The notes: generated from the sequence alone by a model not told the origin. Shown: positions 47,681-58,895, counted from the stretch's first letter. The stretch is 64,000 bases of DNA from Fidelibacterota bacterium MT.SAG.3 (GCA_004402895.1 SORT01000001.1:1-64000), one strand, 5' to 3'. Numbers and translations are program-made.

Positions 47681-49750
47681 ATGAAAAAATTCGGAGTAAT
47701 TGTGATGCTTCTGCTTGCGGGGGCGGTATTTACAGCAGGATGCACCAAGAAGGAATTAGGTGATATGAAAACAGAGGGCGAGAGAAAATATTTCTTGGAA
47801 AAAGTTCGTAATGTAATGGTGGTACAGATTTATGCGGACGGTTTTAAAGATCTGACGTTGAAGGAAAAGATGTTGGCATGGCACCTGTATAGGTCCGGGA
47901 TAGCGGGTCGCGACATCTATTACGATCAAAACCATAAGCACGCATTACAGATTCGGAATATTCTTGAAGCGTTAGTCGAGAATCCCGAAGGAATTGATGA
48001 AAAAGTGTACAGCGATATTCTTGAATACACAAAACTTTTCTGGATAAATAACTCTCAATATGACGCGGATAAATCGAGGAAGTTCATTCCGAACGTAAGT
48101 TATATCAACTTCTCAAAAGCAGCGTCTATCGCCGAGGGAAACGGAGCTGATTTCGGTTTGGAAGTAGGTGAAGACCTTGACGAGGTTCTGAGCTATTTAA
48201 GACCATATATTTTTGACAGGGATTTTGAGCCTATCAAGACCAATAAAAATCCTGAAGGAGGAAAAGATATGCTCGCAGCGAGCGCCGTAAATTTCTATGA
48301 CGGCGTAACGTTGGCGGACTTTGAAGGATTTGAGGAGAAGAACTCTTTGAATTCCAAAGTCGTTGTGGAAAACGGAGAGCTGAAAGAGCTCGTCTACCGG
48401 GCGGGTGGTGACGGGATAGAGCCGGGAATGTACGCTAAAGAGCTCGAAGCGTCTGCGAAAGAATTGGAAGAAGCGGCTGAATATGCCGAACCGGATCAGG
48501 CGAATGTACTCAGGTTGCTCGCCAAGTACTTCCGAACGGGAGATTTGGAGGATTTTCGTAATTATAACATAGCATGGGTTCAGAACAGCACAAAAATTGA
48601 CATCATAAACGGCTTTATAGAAGTATATAATGATCCTCGCGGGCAGAAGGGTTACTATGAGGCAATGCTCGAATTAGTGGATGAAGAAAATACGAGTATG
48701 TTGAGGGCATTCGCGGAAAACGCTTTGTATTTTGAACAAAAGGCTCCCTGGGCTGATGAATATAAACGCACCGAGATAAGCGCTCCTATAGCAAATGTAG
48801 TCTATGCTCTGTTGGGAGCAGGCGCTGCCGGTCCGAAGAGTCCCCGCGGAATCAACCTCCCGAATGAGCAGGCAATAAGGGAGGAGTATGGATCCAAAAG
48901 TGTTGTGCTTGGAAATGTTGTCATAGCGAGGCATGTAGCCAGCGCTACTGCGAAGATGGAAGAGTTTGCCGTCTCGGAAGAAATGAAGGCAAGAGCTAAA
49001 AAATTCGGAGGTTTGATCTTTGATTTAGAAGTTGCGATGCACGAGGTGGTAGGTCATGCTTCAGGCAAGAAAGCTGCTGATCTTGAAGGCGATCCGGCAG
49101 ATTACATTAAGGAATATTATTCAACGTTAGAAGAGGCAAGGGCGGAGCTCGTGGCTTTATGGAATTTTTTCGATCCAAAATTAGTTGAAATGGGAGTCGC
49201 TCCATCAACCGAAGTCGGAAAAGCCGGTTATGATGCGTCTGCAATGACCGCTCTCACCAATCTCAGAAAAGTTCCAGAGGGCGATCAGTTTGAAGAAGAC
49301 CATGACCGAGCAACGCACATGATAATCGAATACGTCAGGCGGAATACAACCGGTATTGAGGTGAAGAAAATTGACGGTAAAACTTATTTCGAGGTCGTTG
49401 ATTATGACGAGATGCGGCGTGGTTTCGGGGAAATTCTCTCCAAATTGATGGAGATCAAGGCGACGGGCGACTATGAAGGCGCGAAAGCCATTATCTCCGA
49501 ATATGGAATAAAGATAGATACCGAGCTCAGAGATGAGATATTAGAACGGTCGCTCGCAATCGGACTGTCAGATTTCGATGTGGTAGTGTATCCGAGACTG
49601 ACGCCTGTCTATGGAGATGACGGCGCTATAATAGATATAGATATCTCATATCCGATGGATCTGAAGACTCAGATGCTTGATTTTAAGCATTTCTTTGATG
49701 AAGAGGAAAAGGATGAAGAAGTTGATACCGAAGAAGTTGTAATTAAATAG
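47681..49750 (+). CDS. Dipeptidyl-peptidase III-like (M49) metallopeptidase, lipoprotein
   Basis: AGAVFTAGCTKKE lipobox; zinc motif HEVVGH in EVAMHEVVGHASGKK; EEARAELVALW. Confidence 0.88.
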   Translation: MKKFGVIVMLLLAGAVFTAGCTKKELGDMKTEGERKYFLEKVRNVMVVQIYADGFKDLTLKEKMLAWHLYRSGIAGRDIYYDQNHKHALQIRNILEALVENPEGIDEKVYSDILEYTKLFWINNSQYDADKSRKFIPNVSYINFSKAASIAEGNGADFGLEVGEDLDEVLSYLRPYIFDRDFEPIKTNKNPEGGKDMLAASAVNFYDGVTLADFEGFEEKNSLNSKVVVENGELKELVYRAGGDGIEPGMYAKELEASAKELEEAAEYAEPDQANVLRLLAKYFRTGDLEDFRNYNIAWVQNSTKIDIINGFIEVYNDPRGQKGYYEAMLELVDEENTSMLRAFAENALYFEQKAPWADEYKRTEISAPIANVVYALLGAGAAGPKSPRGINLPNEQAIREEYGSKSVVLGNVVIARHVASATAKMEEFAVSEEMKARAKKFGGLIFDLEVAMHEVVGHASGKKAADLEGDPADYIKEYYSTLEEARAELVALWNFFDPKLVEMGVAPSTEVGKAGYDASAMTALTNLRKVPEGDQFEEDHDRATHMIIEYVRRNTTGIEVKKIDGKTYFEVVDYDEMRRGFGEILSKLMEIKATGDYEGAKAIISEYGIKIDTELRDEILERSLAIGLSDFDVVVYPRLTPVYGDDGAIIDIDISYPMDLKTQMLDFKHFFDEEEKDEEVDTEEVVIK

Positions 49751-49777
49751 TTTCGTTTAGAACAATTTTAATTCTGA

Positions 49778-49806
49778 AAGGGCGGGTTATCAACCTGCCC
49801 TTTTTT
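49778..49806. terminator. Bidirectional terminator between convergent genes
   Basis: AAGGGCGGGTT atc AACCTGCCCTTTTTT hairpin. Confidence 0.65.
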
Positions 49807-51464
49807 CACAATCCCGGTTTTACCATAATTGATTTTTCGTTCTTGATGTGCACGGTTCCGGGCGGTCCCCCTTTCTTCTTCCAAACGTATTTACACTGAG
49901 TGTAGATGACAGGCACAATACCGGAGTGTTTCTGCTTACTGTGCCGCGCGGCAAGTTGCGCCGCGAATACGATGACATCGCGCGGGAAGGGGACGCCTTT
50001 TTTCAGCGCAGGCACTACGACATGGGATCCTTGCGCCCCCTGCACATGAAGCCAAAGATCGTTTTTCTTTCCTATCTTAAAAGTTAATTTATCGTTGTCT
50101 TTGGCGCTTTTGCCCACATACGCGGTGTAGCCTTGGGGAGCATCGAATTCACGGTAAGGCAGAGAAGGGGCGTCTTGTTTTTGCCGGTTAGAGCGAATTA
50201 CAGGAAGTTGTTTTTTAAGAAAATTCTTCTCAAACAAGTCCCATTCTTTAAGAGTGTTAACAGATTCGAGCTTCTCTACTAAATCGGTAAGTTCCGGAAT
50301 AATTTTTTCTCCTGTTCTGATAGCCCTGAGAAGTTTTTTTTCTCCCGAATGTGCAGATTTTGCTTTTTTGTAATAATACTGGGCGTTTGAAGCAGGTGAG
50401 AGGTTGTTGTTTAGTTTGACGACCATTTCATTTCCGTCGAAATCTGATAGAGATATTTCTGTCATTCCTGTTTTTATGTTATGGAGATTCGACATCAGGA
50501 CATCGCCGATCTTATGCCAATCTTGCCTATCTTTGAGTTCAGTGAGATCTATCTTTTGTTTTTTTGTCCGTTCACGTAGCGAGTTCAATTTGAGTCGTAA
50601 GGATTTTCGGGTCTCCGTCTTTTTCGCTGACAAAGTAGTGTAAGAGTTCTGCAATATTATAAATTCGGTCACAGCATCATTTGCCGAGTCAAATGAGATA
50701 TGCCAGACTCCGTCTAAATGCCCGGGTTTAAAGAGTGTCAGCAGAGGAGGTGTGGTTCTATAAACTGTCGGTTCAGGCGAAGAGTTCGCAGCAGTGACTT
50801 TTTTATAAGCCTTCCAAATCCTTTTTATTGATCCATCGTCGATCTCATGGCTTTTGTGGTCATAGGAAATATCAGAAAGAAATGCGATTTCACGGGCGGA
50901 AGTCTGGTCTAATGAATAGAAGGAGTTTCGCAGCGCCCTTGATAGTTTAACGGATGGATTACCCCTGAAGATTTGCTTCAGAATCGATGAATTTGTTACC
51001 TGAGTTCTTTTTAGAGGTGGAAATTCTTCTCCATAGTTTCGTCCTTTCAATTTCGAGGAGCTTTTAAAACTGTCTATTATCTCATTTTCATCATTCAAAA
51101 GCAGAGCGTTCGGCTGGTATCCGAACAAGACAAATTTTAATGAAACACCTTTTTCAAATAACAGCGATAACTCCCGATTTGTCAGAGATCCCTTTATTGA
51201 TAGTAATTCTAAGCCATTCAATCCTTTAAAAAGCTCCACGACCTGCTTCCGTTTCGGCTTGAAATTTCCTTCCTTAAAATAGATGTAAGGCTCGTTTTTG
51301 GCGGCATTGAAGAAGAGCGTGATAGGTTCCTTTTTACCGAATATCATCAAAAGTTCGCTCTTACGAAAAGTAAATCCTGTATGGAATTTTTTCCCGCTGA
51401 ACACAGAGTCAAAGTTTTCTGCGAGAAGGTTTAATATTTTCAGGTCAGTTAGCATAATATTCAA
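49806..51464 (-). CDS. NFACT/RqcH-family (FbpA-like) protein
   Basis: N-terminal KILNLLAENFDSVFSGKKFHTGFTFRKSELLMIFG; C-terminal YVGKSAKDNDKLTFKIGKKNDLWLHVQGAQGSHVVVP. Confidence 0.88.
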   Translation of the reverse strand: MNIMLTDLKILNLLAENFDSVFSGKKFHTGFTFRKSELLMIFGKKEPITLFFNAAKNEPYIYFKEGNFKPKRKQVVELFKGLNGLELLSIKGSLTNRELSLLFEKGVSLKFVLFGYQPNALLLNDENEIIDSFKSSSKLKGRNYGEEFPPLKRTQVTNSSILKQIFRGNPSVKLSRALRNSFYSLDQTSAREIAFLSDISYDHKSHEIDDGSIKRIWKAYKKVTAANSSPEPTVYRTTPPLLTLFKPGHLDGVWHISFDSANDAVTEFIILQNSYTTLSAKKTETRKSLRLKLNSLRERTKKQKIDLTELKDRQDWHKIGDVLMSNLHNIKTGMTEISLSDFDGNEMVVKLNNNLSPASNAQYYYKKAKSAHSGEKKLLRAIRTGEKIIPELTDLVEKLESVNTLKEWDLFEKNFLKKQLPVIRSNRQKQDAPSLPYREFDAPQGYTAYVGKSAKDNDKLTFKIGKKNDLWLHVQGAQGSHVVVPALKKGVPFPRDVIVFAAQLAARHSKQKHSGIVPVIYTQCKYVWKKKGGPPGTVHIKNEKSIMVKPGL

Positions 51465-51617
51465 GTCAATTAACAGGTCTGAATTTAAGTTAAACCAACC
51501 ATTTATAACAACAAGATTGATATTGACAATCCTATAAATATACTATATCTTTCTATGCTTAGAATAAAATGGATGAAAACGCCCTTTGGAGGCTGAAAAT
51601 TAAGGATTTAAGGTAGG

Positions 51618-52490
51618 ATGTTGCAAAGCATGACAGGATTCGGAAGAGGCGAGGCGCTGGGTGAAAAGTGCGTCGTATCGATCGAATTACGCTCTGTAAA
51701 CAACCGTTATTGCGATGTGATAATGCGGAATAATAAAGGATATATGGCGTGGGACGAGGAGATCAAAAAACAGATACAAAAACGCCTTAAAAGAGGAAAG
51801 ATATTTTGTAATCTGCATATTGAAGAAAGCAAGTCTAACGGCGGACTTTCAAAATTGGATTCAGAAGCGGTAAAAAACTATGCAAACCTTCTTGGGGAGA
51901 TCAAGAAACACGCCGGGATAGAAGAACCTATAAAACTCAGTCACCTTCTTGGGAATAACAATATTTTCTTTCAACCGAGTAAAGATGATATCGAAGAGCT
52001 GAAGAAATTAGCGTTTGAGGCTCTCGAAGATGCGATCACTGAATTGACAGGGATGAGAAATGATGAGGGGGAGAAGCTCTCCTCGGATATAGTTGAGAGA
52101 GCGTCGGATGTGAATAATAGGGTCGAAGAAATTGGACAATTATCGGAGAACAATTCCTCGAAACAGTTTGAAAAATTGAAGTTGCGTGTGGATGAGTTGC
52201 TTCGCGAAAGGATAGAGCCGGGAAAACTGGATCATGAGCTTGCGGTCCTGTCGGACAAGCTTGATATCACAGAGGAATGTGTGCGCTTAAAGAGTCACAT
52301 TAAACAGTTCCTAACATATATTGAGATTGATGAACCTGTAGGAAAACGTCTTGATTTTTTGCTTCAGGAAATGAACAGGGAATCGAATACTATCGCATCG
52401 AAAAGTAATGAAAACGGAATTGCTCACATAGTTGTTGAGATGAAGAATCAGATAGAATCTATGCGTGAGCAGGTTCAAAACGTAATTTAA
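51618..52490 (+). CDS. yicC: YicC family protein
   Basis: MLQSMTGFGRGEALGEKCVVSIELRSVNNRYCDVIMR; C-terminal GKRLDFLLQEMNRESNTIASKS. Confidence 0.95.
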   Translation: MLQSMTGFGRGEALGEKCVVSIELRSVNNRYCDVIMRNNKGYMAWDEEIKKQIQKRLKRGKIFCNLHIEESKSNGGLSKLDSEAVKNYANLLGEIKKHAGIEEPIKLSHLLGNNNIFFQPSKDDIEELKKLAFEALEDAITELTGMRNDEGEKLSSDIVERASDVNNRVEEIGQLSENNSSKQFEKLKLRVDELLRERIEPGKLDHELAVLSDKLDITEECVRLKSHIKQFLTYIEIDEPVGKRLDFLLQEMNRESNTIASKSNENGIAHIVVEMKNQIESMREQVQNVI

Positions 52491-52523
52491 ACGAGGAAGT
52501 ACGACATTAGCAGAGGTATTCTT

Positions 52524-53069
52524 GTGGTAGTATGCGCACCATCCGGTTCAGGTAAGACGTCGATATGCAGGGCATATATGCGCAGAGACGACCGCGCAAG
52601 ATATTCGATATCCTTGACCACCCGTCCTCCAAGAGCCGGCGAGATTCACGGTGAAGACTATACGTTTGTGACCGATCAAGAATTTGCCGAAGCGATAGAA
52701 AGAGATGAATTTGTTGAATATGAAAAGGTTCACGATTGGATGTACGGCACTCCCAAAACGGAAATTGAAAATGCAATTGCTAATGGAGATAAATTACTCA
52801 TAGATATTGACGTAAAAGGAGGGATAGAGATAAAATCAAAATATCCTGAAGACACACTCACGATCTTTATTAAACCGCCATCTATAGAAGAATTGAAGAA
52901 ACGGCTTCGGGGTCGCGGAAGTGAATCTGAAGAAAAGATCGAAAGGCGGTTGGAACGGTATGAGCTTGAGCTGTCAAAGGCAAACGATTTTGATACAATT
53001 ATAAAAAATGATGATTTCGGAGAAGCTGTAGATCAGTTTTCTGAAGCAATAAATGCTCAAGGAGGTTAA
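52524..53069 (+). CDS. gmk: Guanylate kinase
   Basis: VVVCAPSGSGKTSICRAYMRRD; SLTTRPPRAGEIHGEDYTFV; KLLIDIDVKGGIEIK. Confidence 0.93.
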   Translation: MVVCAPSGSGKTSICRAYMRRDDRARYSISLTTRPPRAGEIHGEDYTFVTDQEFAEAIERDEFVEYEKVHDWMYGTPKTEIENAIANGDKLLIDIDVKGGIEIKSKYPEDTLTIFIKPPSIEELKKRLRGRGSESEEKIERRLERYELELSKANDFDTIIKNDDFGEAVDQFSEAINAQGG

Positions 53070-53074
53070 AACAA

Positions 53075-53413
53075 ATGGGTTTAGAGACCATTAAATTGAA
53101 AGAGTTGGAAGGTAAGGCGAAAAATATTTACGAGGCGATATCCGTCATGGCAAAGCGAGCTCGTCATCTTAATAATAAGAGACTTGCCGATAAGGAAGAG
53201 ATAATGGATGGCAATGATGAAACGGAGGAGTTTATACCGGAACCGATCGTGCCTACCAATACGGAGAGAGAAGTCAAAGTTGCTACAATAGCGTTAGATG
53301 AGTTCCTTGCAGGTGAGGTTAAATTTAGTTACGTAGAGCCGATGCCGGTGGAAGGCGAAAAAATACCGACGGAATCTGACGGTGAAGAAGAAAGCTCCGA
53401 AAAAGCGGAATAA
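53075..53413 (+). CDS. rpoZ: RNA polymerase omega subunit-like protein
   Basis: NIYEAISVMAKRARHLNNKRLADKEE; position between gmk and coaBC; acidic tail. Confidence 0.75.
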   Translation: MGLETIKLKELEGKAKNIYEAISVMAKRARHLNNKRLADKEEIMDGNDETEEFIPEPIVPTNTEREVKVATIALDEFLAGEVKFSYVEPMPVEGEKIPTESDGEEESSEKAE

Positions 53414-54620
53414 CGGCTTGAAGTTCAAAGGACAAAAAATACTGCTTGGTATTACCGGTGGAATCGCTATATACAAATCGGCAGCTCTTTTAAGAGAGCT
53501 GACGATCGAGCATGGAGCGGATGTACAGGTTATTATGACCGACTCCGCTTTGAAATTCATGTCCCCTTTGATCTTTGAAACTTTCAGCGGTAAACCGGTT
53601 TGGACGAGCATGTTCAGCGACAAAGAGATGGTCGGTGTCAGGCATGTAGAGATTTCCAAATGGGCTGATGCAGTTCTTATATCTCCGGCGACAGCAAATA
53701 TAATCGGGAAGGCAGCTAACGGAATAGCGGATGATCTTCTCTCAACTGTTATTAGCGGTGCCGGAACAAAAACAATTTTCGCCGCTGCTATGGAAACAGG
53801 AATGTATGAAAATCCGATAATGCAACAAAATATTAAACGCCTGAAAGATGCAGGATTCGGATTTGTAGACCCTGAATCTGGACCGCTTGCCTCGGGAGAA
53901 AGCGGTGTAGGCAGATTAGCGGAGAGCCGTGTGATAGTTCATTCGCTTCTTACTCATCTGAAAACAGGCAGATTAAAAGGCAAAAAGATACTTGTTTCGG
54001 CGGGACCTACAAGAGAATGGATAGACCCTGTTCGTTTTATTTCAAATCCCTCTACCGGCAGAATGGGATTCTCATTGGCGGAAGCCGCCTCAGCGGAAGG
54101 AGCGGATGTCATTGTGATCAGCGGTCCAACTGAGGTAGCGAGCCCGGTGGGAGCGGAATTGATAAAAGTCTCGACAGCCGAAGAGATGAAAAATGCGATA
54201 GTCGAAAAGTTCGCGGAGAGCGATGCACTTGTTATGTCCGCCGCGGTAGGAGATTATACTTATCCGGAAGCGGGCAGCGAGAAATTGAAGAAAAACGGCA
54301 GCGACCTCACACTGAATCTGAAAAGAACCGATGATATACTTAGCGCTATAAGTGGTGATAAGGGCGATAAGATCATAGTCGGTTTCAGCGTTGAGACGGA
54401 AAACATAATTGAAAATTCAAAGCTGAAACTTCATGAAAAATCTATGGATTTTATAGTTGTGAACAATCCTAAGGAAAATGGAGCCGCGTTCGGTCATGAC
54501 ACGAACAAAGTTTCGATAATCGATCGAAAGGGAAGTGTAGAAGAGTTGGAATTGATGAGCAAGGGTGAACTCTCAACTCTGATTATAGACAGGGTATCAA
54601 ATTTACTTAACGGGAGTTAA
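53382..54620 (+). CDS. coaBC: Bifunctional phosphopantothenoylcysteine decarboxylase/phosphopantothenate-cysteine ligase
   Basis: KILLGITGGIAIYKSAALLREL; SAGPTREWIDPVRFISNPSTGRMGFSLAEAA; SAAVGDYTYPE. Confidence 0.96.
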   Translation: MKKKAPKKRNNGLKFKGQKILLGITGGIAIYKSAALLRELTIEHGADVQVIMTDSALKFMSPLIFETFSGKPVWTSMFSDKEMVGVRHVEISKWADAVLISPATANIIGKAANGIADDLLSTVISGAGTKTIFAAAMETGMYENPIMQQNIKRLKDAGFGFVDPESGPLASGESGVGRLAESRVIVHSLLTHLKTGRLKGKKILVSAGPTREWIDPVRFISNPSTGRMGFSLAEAASAEGADVIVISGPTEVASPVGAELIKVSTAEEMKNAIVEKFAESDALVMSAAVGDYTYPEAGSEKLKKNGSDLTLNLKRTDDILSAISGDKGDKIIVGFSVETENIIENSKLKLHEKSMDFIVVNNPKENGAAFGHDTNKVSIIDRKGSVEELELMSKGELSTLIIDRVSNLLNGS

Positions 54621-54623
54621 TTC

Positions 54624-55322
54624 TTGGAAGATCCGTTTGAAGCGAGCGCAGCAGCCTATCTGAGACAGCAGGCTGAGATATATGGAATGGAACTGCCTTT
54701 GGACGGCAAACTTCTCAAGAATCTACCCTCTAACGGAAATAAAGCAACTTCAAAAGATCTTGAATCATTTTATAACGAAATAAAAGAATGCCAACTTTGC
54801 CCTCTTGGGGCAACGCGGACTAAATTCGTATTCGGAGTGGGAAATCCCAACGCAGACCTGATGCTCATCGGGGAAGCTCCGGGTAGAAATGAAGATTTAC
54901 AGGGTGAACCGTTCGTAGGCAGAGCAGGTCAATTGTTAGATAAGATCTTAGCGGCTATCGATCTTTCGCGTGAAGAAGTTTACATTGCAAACGTTCTGAA
55001 ATGCAGACCGCCTAACAATCGCGACCCCTTAAAATCTGAATCTGATACCTGCCAACCTTATCTTAAACAACAGATAGAGCTCATTAAACCTAAATTGATA
55101 TTGGCTCTTGGGAGAGTTTCAGGAGCGTGGTTATTAGGAGAAGATCTTGCCTTGAAAGAAATGCGCAACAATTCCTATAGATACAACGGAATTGAAATGA
55201 TGGTTACTTATCATCCGGCGGCGCTTTTACGTAATCCAAACTGGAAGAAACCCTGCTGGGAGGATATGCAAAAGGTACGAGACAGGGTTTTGGCGTTAAC
55301 ACAACCGCAGGGAAACTCGTAA
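54624..55322 (+). CDS. Uracil-DNA glycosylase, family 4/5-type
   Basis: [66 protein letters not shown]. Confidence 0.95.
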   Translation: MEDPFEASAAAYLRQQAEIYGMELPLDGKLLKNLPSNGNKATSKDLESFYNEIKECQLCPLGATRTKFVFGVGNPNADLMLIGEAPGRNEDLQGEPFVGRAGQLLDKILAAIDLSREEVYIANVLKCRPPNNRDPLKSESDTCQPYLKQQIELIKPKLILALGRVSGAWLLGEDLALKEMRNNSYRYNGIEMMVTYHPAALLRNPNWKKPCWEDMQKVRDRVLALTQPQGNS

Positions 55323-56702
55323 ATGGCTGATTCAAAAAATCTTAAAGAGAGAATTCCACCACATTCGAGAGAAGCTGAGGAATCGGTACTCGGAGCTATG
55401 ATGATGAGTAAAGAAGCGACATTCAAAGCATTCGAGAAATTATGGGATGCTTCTATCTTCTACTTCGACATCCATAGATATATTTTTGAGGCAATGAGAG
55501 ATCTTTTTAACGACGCACTACCGATCGACCAGATCACCGTTTCGGACAAATTAAAACAGCAGGATCGCTTGGAAAAAGTAGGTGGGACCTATTATGTCAC
55601 AGGTTTATTGGATAGCACACCTTCTGTTTCCAACGTCAACTTCCATATAAACATTATTATTGCAAAAGCTCTGCTTCGTCAACTTATCTCGCTCGGAGTG
55701 ACAATGACCACGGACGGTTATAACGATTCAAAGAGCGCCACCGATCTCATAGAACTCTATGAACAAAAGATATATCAGTTAACCGAGGGCAGATGGGAGA
55801 GCTCTTTCAGGCCTATAGAACCGATCATCAATGAAACGATGGAACGTATAGATAAATTAGCGAATATTAAAGGCAATCTGTCAGGAATTCCTACAGGATA
55901 TACCGACCTTGATAAAAAAACGGCAGGATTTCAGGATACCAACTTGATCATTATAGCAGCGCGACCGTCGATGGGGAAAACGGCTCTTGCTCTTTCGATG
56001 GCAAAAAATATGGCTCTTGTTTCAAATAAGTCTGTAGGGTTTTTCAGCCTTGAGATGTCGGCGCAGGAGATAGCATTACGTTTGCTATGCATGGAAGCGA
56101 AAGTAAGTTCACATGATGTGATGATGAATAAAATTTCCGACCAGCAGCGTCAGCTCCTCACAAGCGCAAGCAGCAAACTTTTCAAATCACCTATCTTCAT
56201 AGATGATACTCCCGGCATAAGCCCCTTGGAATTACGGGCTAAGGCAAGGAGGCTGAAATCAGAACATGATATAGGAATATTTTTTGTGGATTATCTTCAA
56301 CTTATGTCAGGTGTCGGAAATACGGAAAACCGACAGCAGGAAATTTCTATGATCTCCCGATCGTTGAAGGCGACTGCTAAGGAACTCAATGTTCCCATAG
56401 TGGCGCTTTCTCAACTCTCCAGGGCACCTGAACAGAGAGGAGCAAAAGACAGGAGACCCCAACTCTCTGATCTTAGGGAGAGCGGCGCATTGGAACAAGA
56501 TGCGGATGTTGTGTTGTTCATATATCGGGAGGATATGTATGAACGTTATGAAGAGGGATATCAACAACAGAAGGAAGACACCGCGGAGATCATTATCGGG
56601 AAGCAGCGAAACGGACCTACCGGAACTATATATCTCACTTTCCTGAGTGAATACGCGCGGTTTGAAAATAGGAGTATGGATCTCGCACCATCTCCTTATT
56701 AA
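55323..56702 (+). CDS. dnaB: Replicative DNA helicase DnaB
   Basis: IPPHSREAEESVLGAMM; IIAARPSMGKTALALSMAKNMAL; FFSLEMSAQEIALRLL; DLRESGALEQDADVVLFIYR. Confidence 0.97.
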   Translation: MADSKNLKERIPPHSREAEESVLGAMMMSKEATFKAFEKLWDASIFYFDIHRYIFEAMRDLFNDALPIDQITVSDKLKQQDRLEKVGGTYYVTGLLDSTPSVSNVNFHINIIIAKALLRQLISLGVTMTTDGYNDSKSATDLIELYEQKIYQLTEGRWESSFRPIEPIINETMERIDKLANIKGNLSGIPTGYTDLDKKTAGFQDTNLIIIAARPSMGKTALALSMAKNMALVSNKSVGFFSLEMSAQEIALRLLCMEAKVSSHDVMMNKISDQQRQLLTSASSKLFKSPIFIDDTPGISPLELRAKARRLKSEHDIGIFFVDYLQLMSGVGNTENRQQEISMISRSLKATAKELNVPIVALSQLSRAPEQRGAKDRRPQLSDLRESGALEQDADVVLFIYREDMYERYEEGYQQQKEDTAEIIIGKQRNGPTGTIYLTFLSEYARFENRSMDLAPSPY

Positions 56703-56714
56703 GGCAATCTTATT

Positions 56715-58895
56715 ATGATACAGGTGTTTGAAGCGATAGAAAAACGGATTAAACCGAAATATCCGAGAAAATTCCGTAAACTTCTCAATAGCACCGCCTA
56801 TACGATAAGCTCTGAGGATCAAGAATTTCTGTGGAACGCTTATACCTTTGCCCGCAGAGCGCATAAGGGACAATTACGCCTTTCGGGAGAGCCTTACTTC
56901 GAGCATTGTTATCAAACCGCTCTGAATCTCGCTAAAATGAATATGGACAAGGTCACACTTGCCGGTGGTTTGCTGCATGACGTATTAGAGGATGCCGAGG
57001 TGACTATCGAAGATATAACTGAGGAGTTTGGTGATGAAGTCAGCCTTCTGGTAAAAGGCGTCACCAAGATCTCCGAATTGGATTATAAGAGCAGTGAGGA
57101 GAAACAAGCAGGGAACTTCAGAAAGTTACTCTTTTCCGTTATAGAAGATATAAGAGTTATACTGATTAAATTTGCGGATAGGCTTCATAACATGAATACT
57201 CTTGAATATCTTCCCGAATCCAAAGCTAAGCGTATCGCGCTTGAAACTCGTGATATTTATGCGCCGCTTGCGCACAGGCTCGGAATGGGTAAGGTGAAAT
57301 GGGAGCTTGAAGATCTCGCGCTGAAAGCGTTAGACCCGGAAGCATATAAAAGCATAGATAAAAAGGTAAAAGATAGACGCGGCGAAAGGGAGCGATATAT
57401 ACAGAAGGTAGCGAAACCGCTCAAAATCAAACTCAAGCAAGAAAATATCAGAGCGGAGATCTCCGGCAGACCTAAACATTTTTACAGCATTCATGGTAAG
57501 ATGGCACGCCGTCAAAAACCGTTCGAGGAGATATACGATCTTTTTGCGATAAGGGTCATAGTAGATTCAATATCTGAGTGTTATGCCACACTGGGTTTTG
57601 TCCATTCGATGCATAAACCGGTCGCTGAAAGGTTTAAGGATTTCATAGCTATCCCGAAGGCTAACGGATATCAATCGATCCATACTACCATAGTCGGACC
57701 GGGTGGAAGGATGGTGGAAGTACAAATTCGTACACATGAGATGGATCGAACCGCTGAGGACGGTATAGCGGCTCATTGGCGCTATAAAGAGGGTAAGGGT
57801 GAAGAGGAGGATCTCGATCAATACATGAACTGGTTGAAAGAACTCATTGAAACACTTCAGAGCGATGATAGTGACCCGTCCGAGTTTTTAACGTCCCTGA
57901 AGATAGATCTTTTTAAAGATGAGATCTTTGCTTTCACTCCCAAGGGAGAACTGATTCAATTACCTACCGGCTCCACTCCCGTGGATTTCGCCTATGCAGT
58001 ACATACGGAGGTTGGTAATCACTGTATAGGAGCAAAAGTCAGCGGAAAGATGGTACCTCTCAACACTCAACTTTCCAGTGGTGATTCGGTTGAGATTTTG
58101 ACCAGCGACTCTCAAACACCTAATCCATCTCACCTTAAGTTCGTCAAAACGGGAAAGGCGAGATCAAGGATCAAACGCTGGGAAAAGATGGAACGGCGCG
58201 AGCAAGCTGTCAAGCTTGGAAGGGAGATAATTGAAAAGCAGTTCAAGCGAAAGAAAATACCGAAAATAAATAAAAAACTCGGACAAGTATTAGAGTCAAC
58301 GAAATTCACATCTTTAGAAGAACTTTACTCCGCTGTCGGTTTAGGCAATTTCGCCATAGAAAAACTGTTGAATATAGTTCTTCCTCCTGAAATCAAAGAG
58401 AAGCATAAAACTGAAGAGAAGGGTAAAAAGAGTTTTTTCGAGCTGGCGCGCAGGCGTGTAAAAGGGGTTAGAGTTCAAGGGATAGACAACATCATGATAA
58501 ATTTCGGAAAATGTTGTCAACCGATCCCCGGTGATGAGATAGTCGGTTTTATTACGAAAGGAAAAGGCGTAATCATACATCGTGTCGATTGTAAGGATTC
58601 AGCGCACCTCTTTAGCTCTCAGGAAAGGACGATCGAAGTAGAGTGGGATACGGGTAAGAAGGATGAATTTCTTGTTCGTTTACGGATTCAAGCGAGGGAA
58701 AGGAAGCATTTCTTGCGTGATCTGACCGAAAGCATATCCACTACAAACACGAATATACTCAGTCTTGATTTAGAGGTTTTAGATGAAATAGCAAGCGTGA
58801 AATTGTTAGTACAGGTGAAGGATTTAAAACATTTTAATAACGTACGCAAAAAAATAGGCGATATATCTGGAATTATTGGAGTTGAAAGGGGATAA
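56715..58895 (+). CDS. RelA/SpoT family (p)ppGpp synthetase/hydrolase
   Basis: AHKGQLRLSGEPYFEHCYQTA; LLHDVLEDAEVTIEDI; KANGYQSIHTTIVGPGGRMVEVQIRTHEMDRTAEDGIAAHWRYK; TGS and ACT regions. Confidence 0.96.
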   Translation: MIQVFEAIEKRIKPKYPRKFRKLLNSTAYTISSEDQEFLWNAYTFARRAHKGQLRLSGEPYFEHCYQTALNLAKMNMDKVTLAGGLLHDVLEDAEVTIEDITEEFGDEVSLLVKGVTKISELDYKSSEEKQAGNFRKLLFSVIEDIRVILIKFADRLHNMNTLEYLPESKAKRIALETRDIYAPLAHRLGMGKVKWELEDLALKALDPEAYKSIDKKVKDRRGERERYIQKVAKPLKIKLKQENIRAEISGRPKHFYSIHGKMARRQKPFEEIYDLFAIRVIVDSISECYATLGFVHSMHKPVAERFKDFIAIPKANGYQSIHTTIVGPGGRMVEVQIRTHEMDRTAEDGIAAHWRYKEGKGEEEDLDQYMNWLKELIETLQSDDSDPSEFLTSLKIDLFKDEIFAFTPKGELIQLPTGSTPVDFAYAVHTEVGNHCIGAKVSGKMVPLNTQLSSGDSVEILTSDSQTPNPSHLKFVKTGKARSRIKRWEKMERREQAVKLGREIIEKQFKRKKIPKINKKLGQVLESTKFTSLEELYSAVGLGNFAIEKLLNIVLPPEIKEKHKTEEKGKKSFFELARRRVKGVRVQGIDNIMINFGKCCQPIPGDEIVGFITKGKGVIIHRVDCKDSAHLFSSQERTIEVEWDTGKKDEFLVRLRIQARERKHFLRDLTESISTTNTNILSLDLEVLDEIASVKLLVQVKDLKHFNNVRKKIGDISGIIGVERG

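Noticed and set aside
52506-52526. Possible ATT start for gmk (ISRGILVVVCAPSGSGKT)
   Set aside because: GTG at 52524 has AGAGG at a good distance and gives a workable protein, so a non-canonical start is not required.
56307-56873. 188-aa antisense ORF across the dnaB/relA junction
   Set aside because: Overlaps two conserved genes; composition not protein-like.
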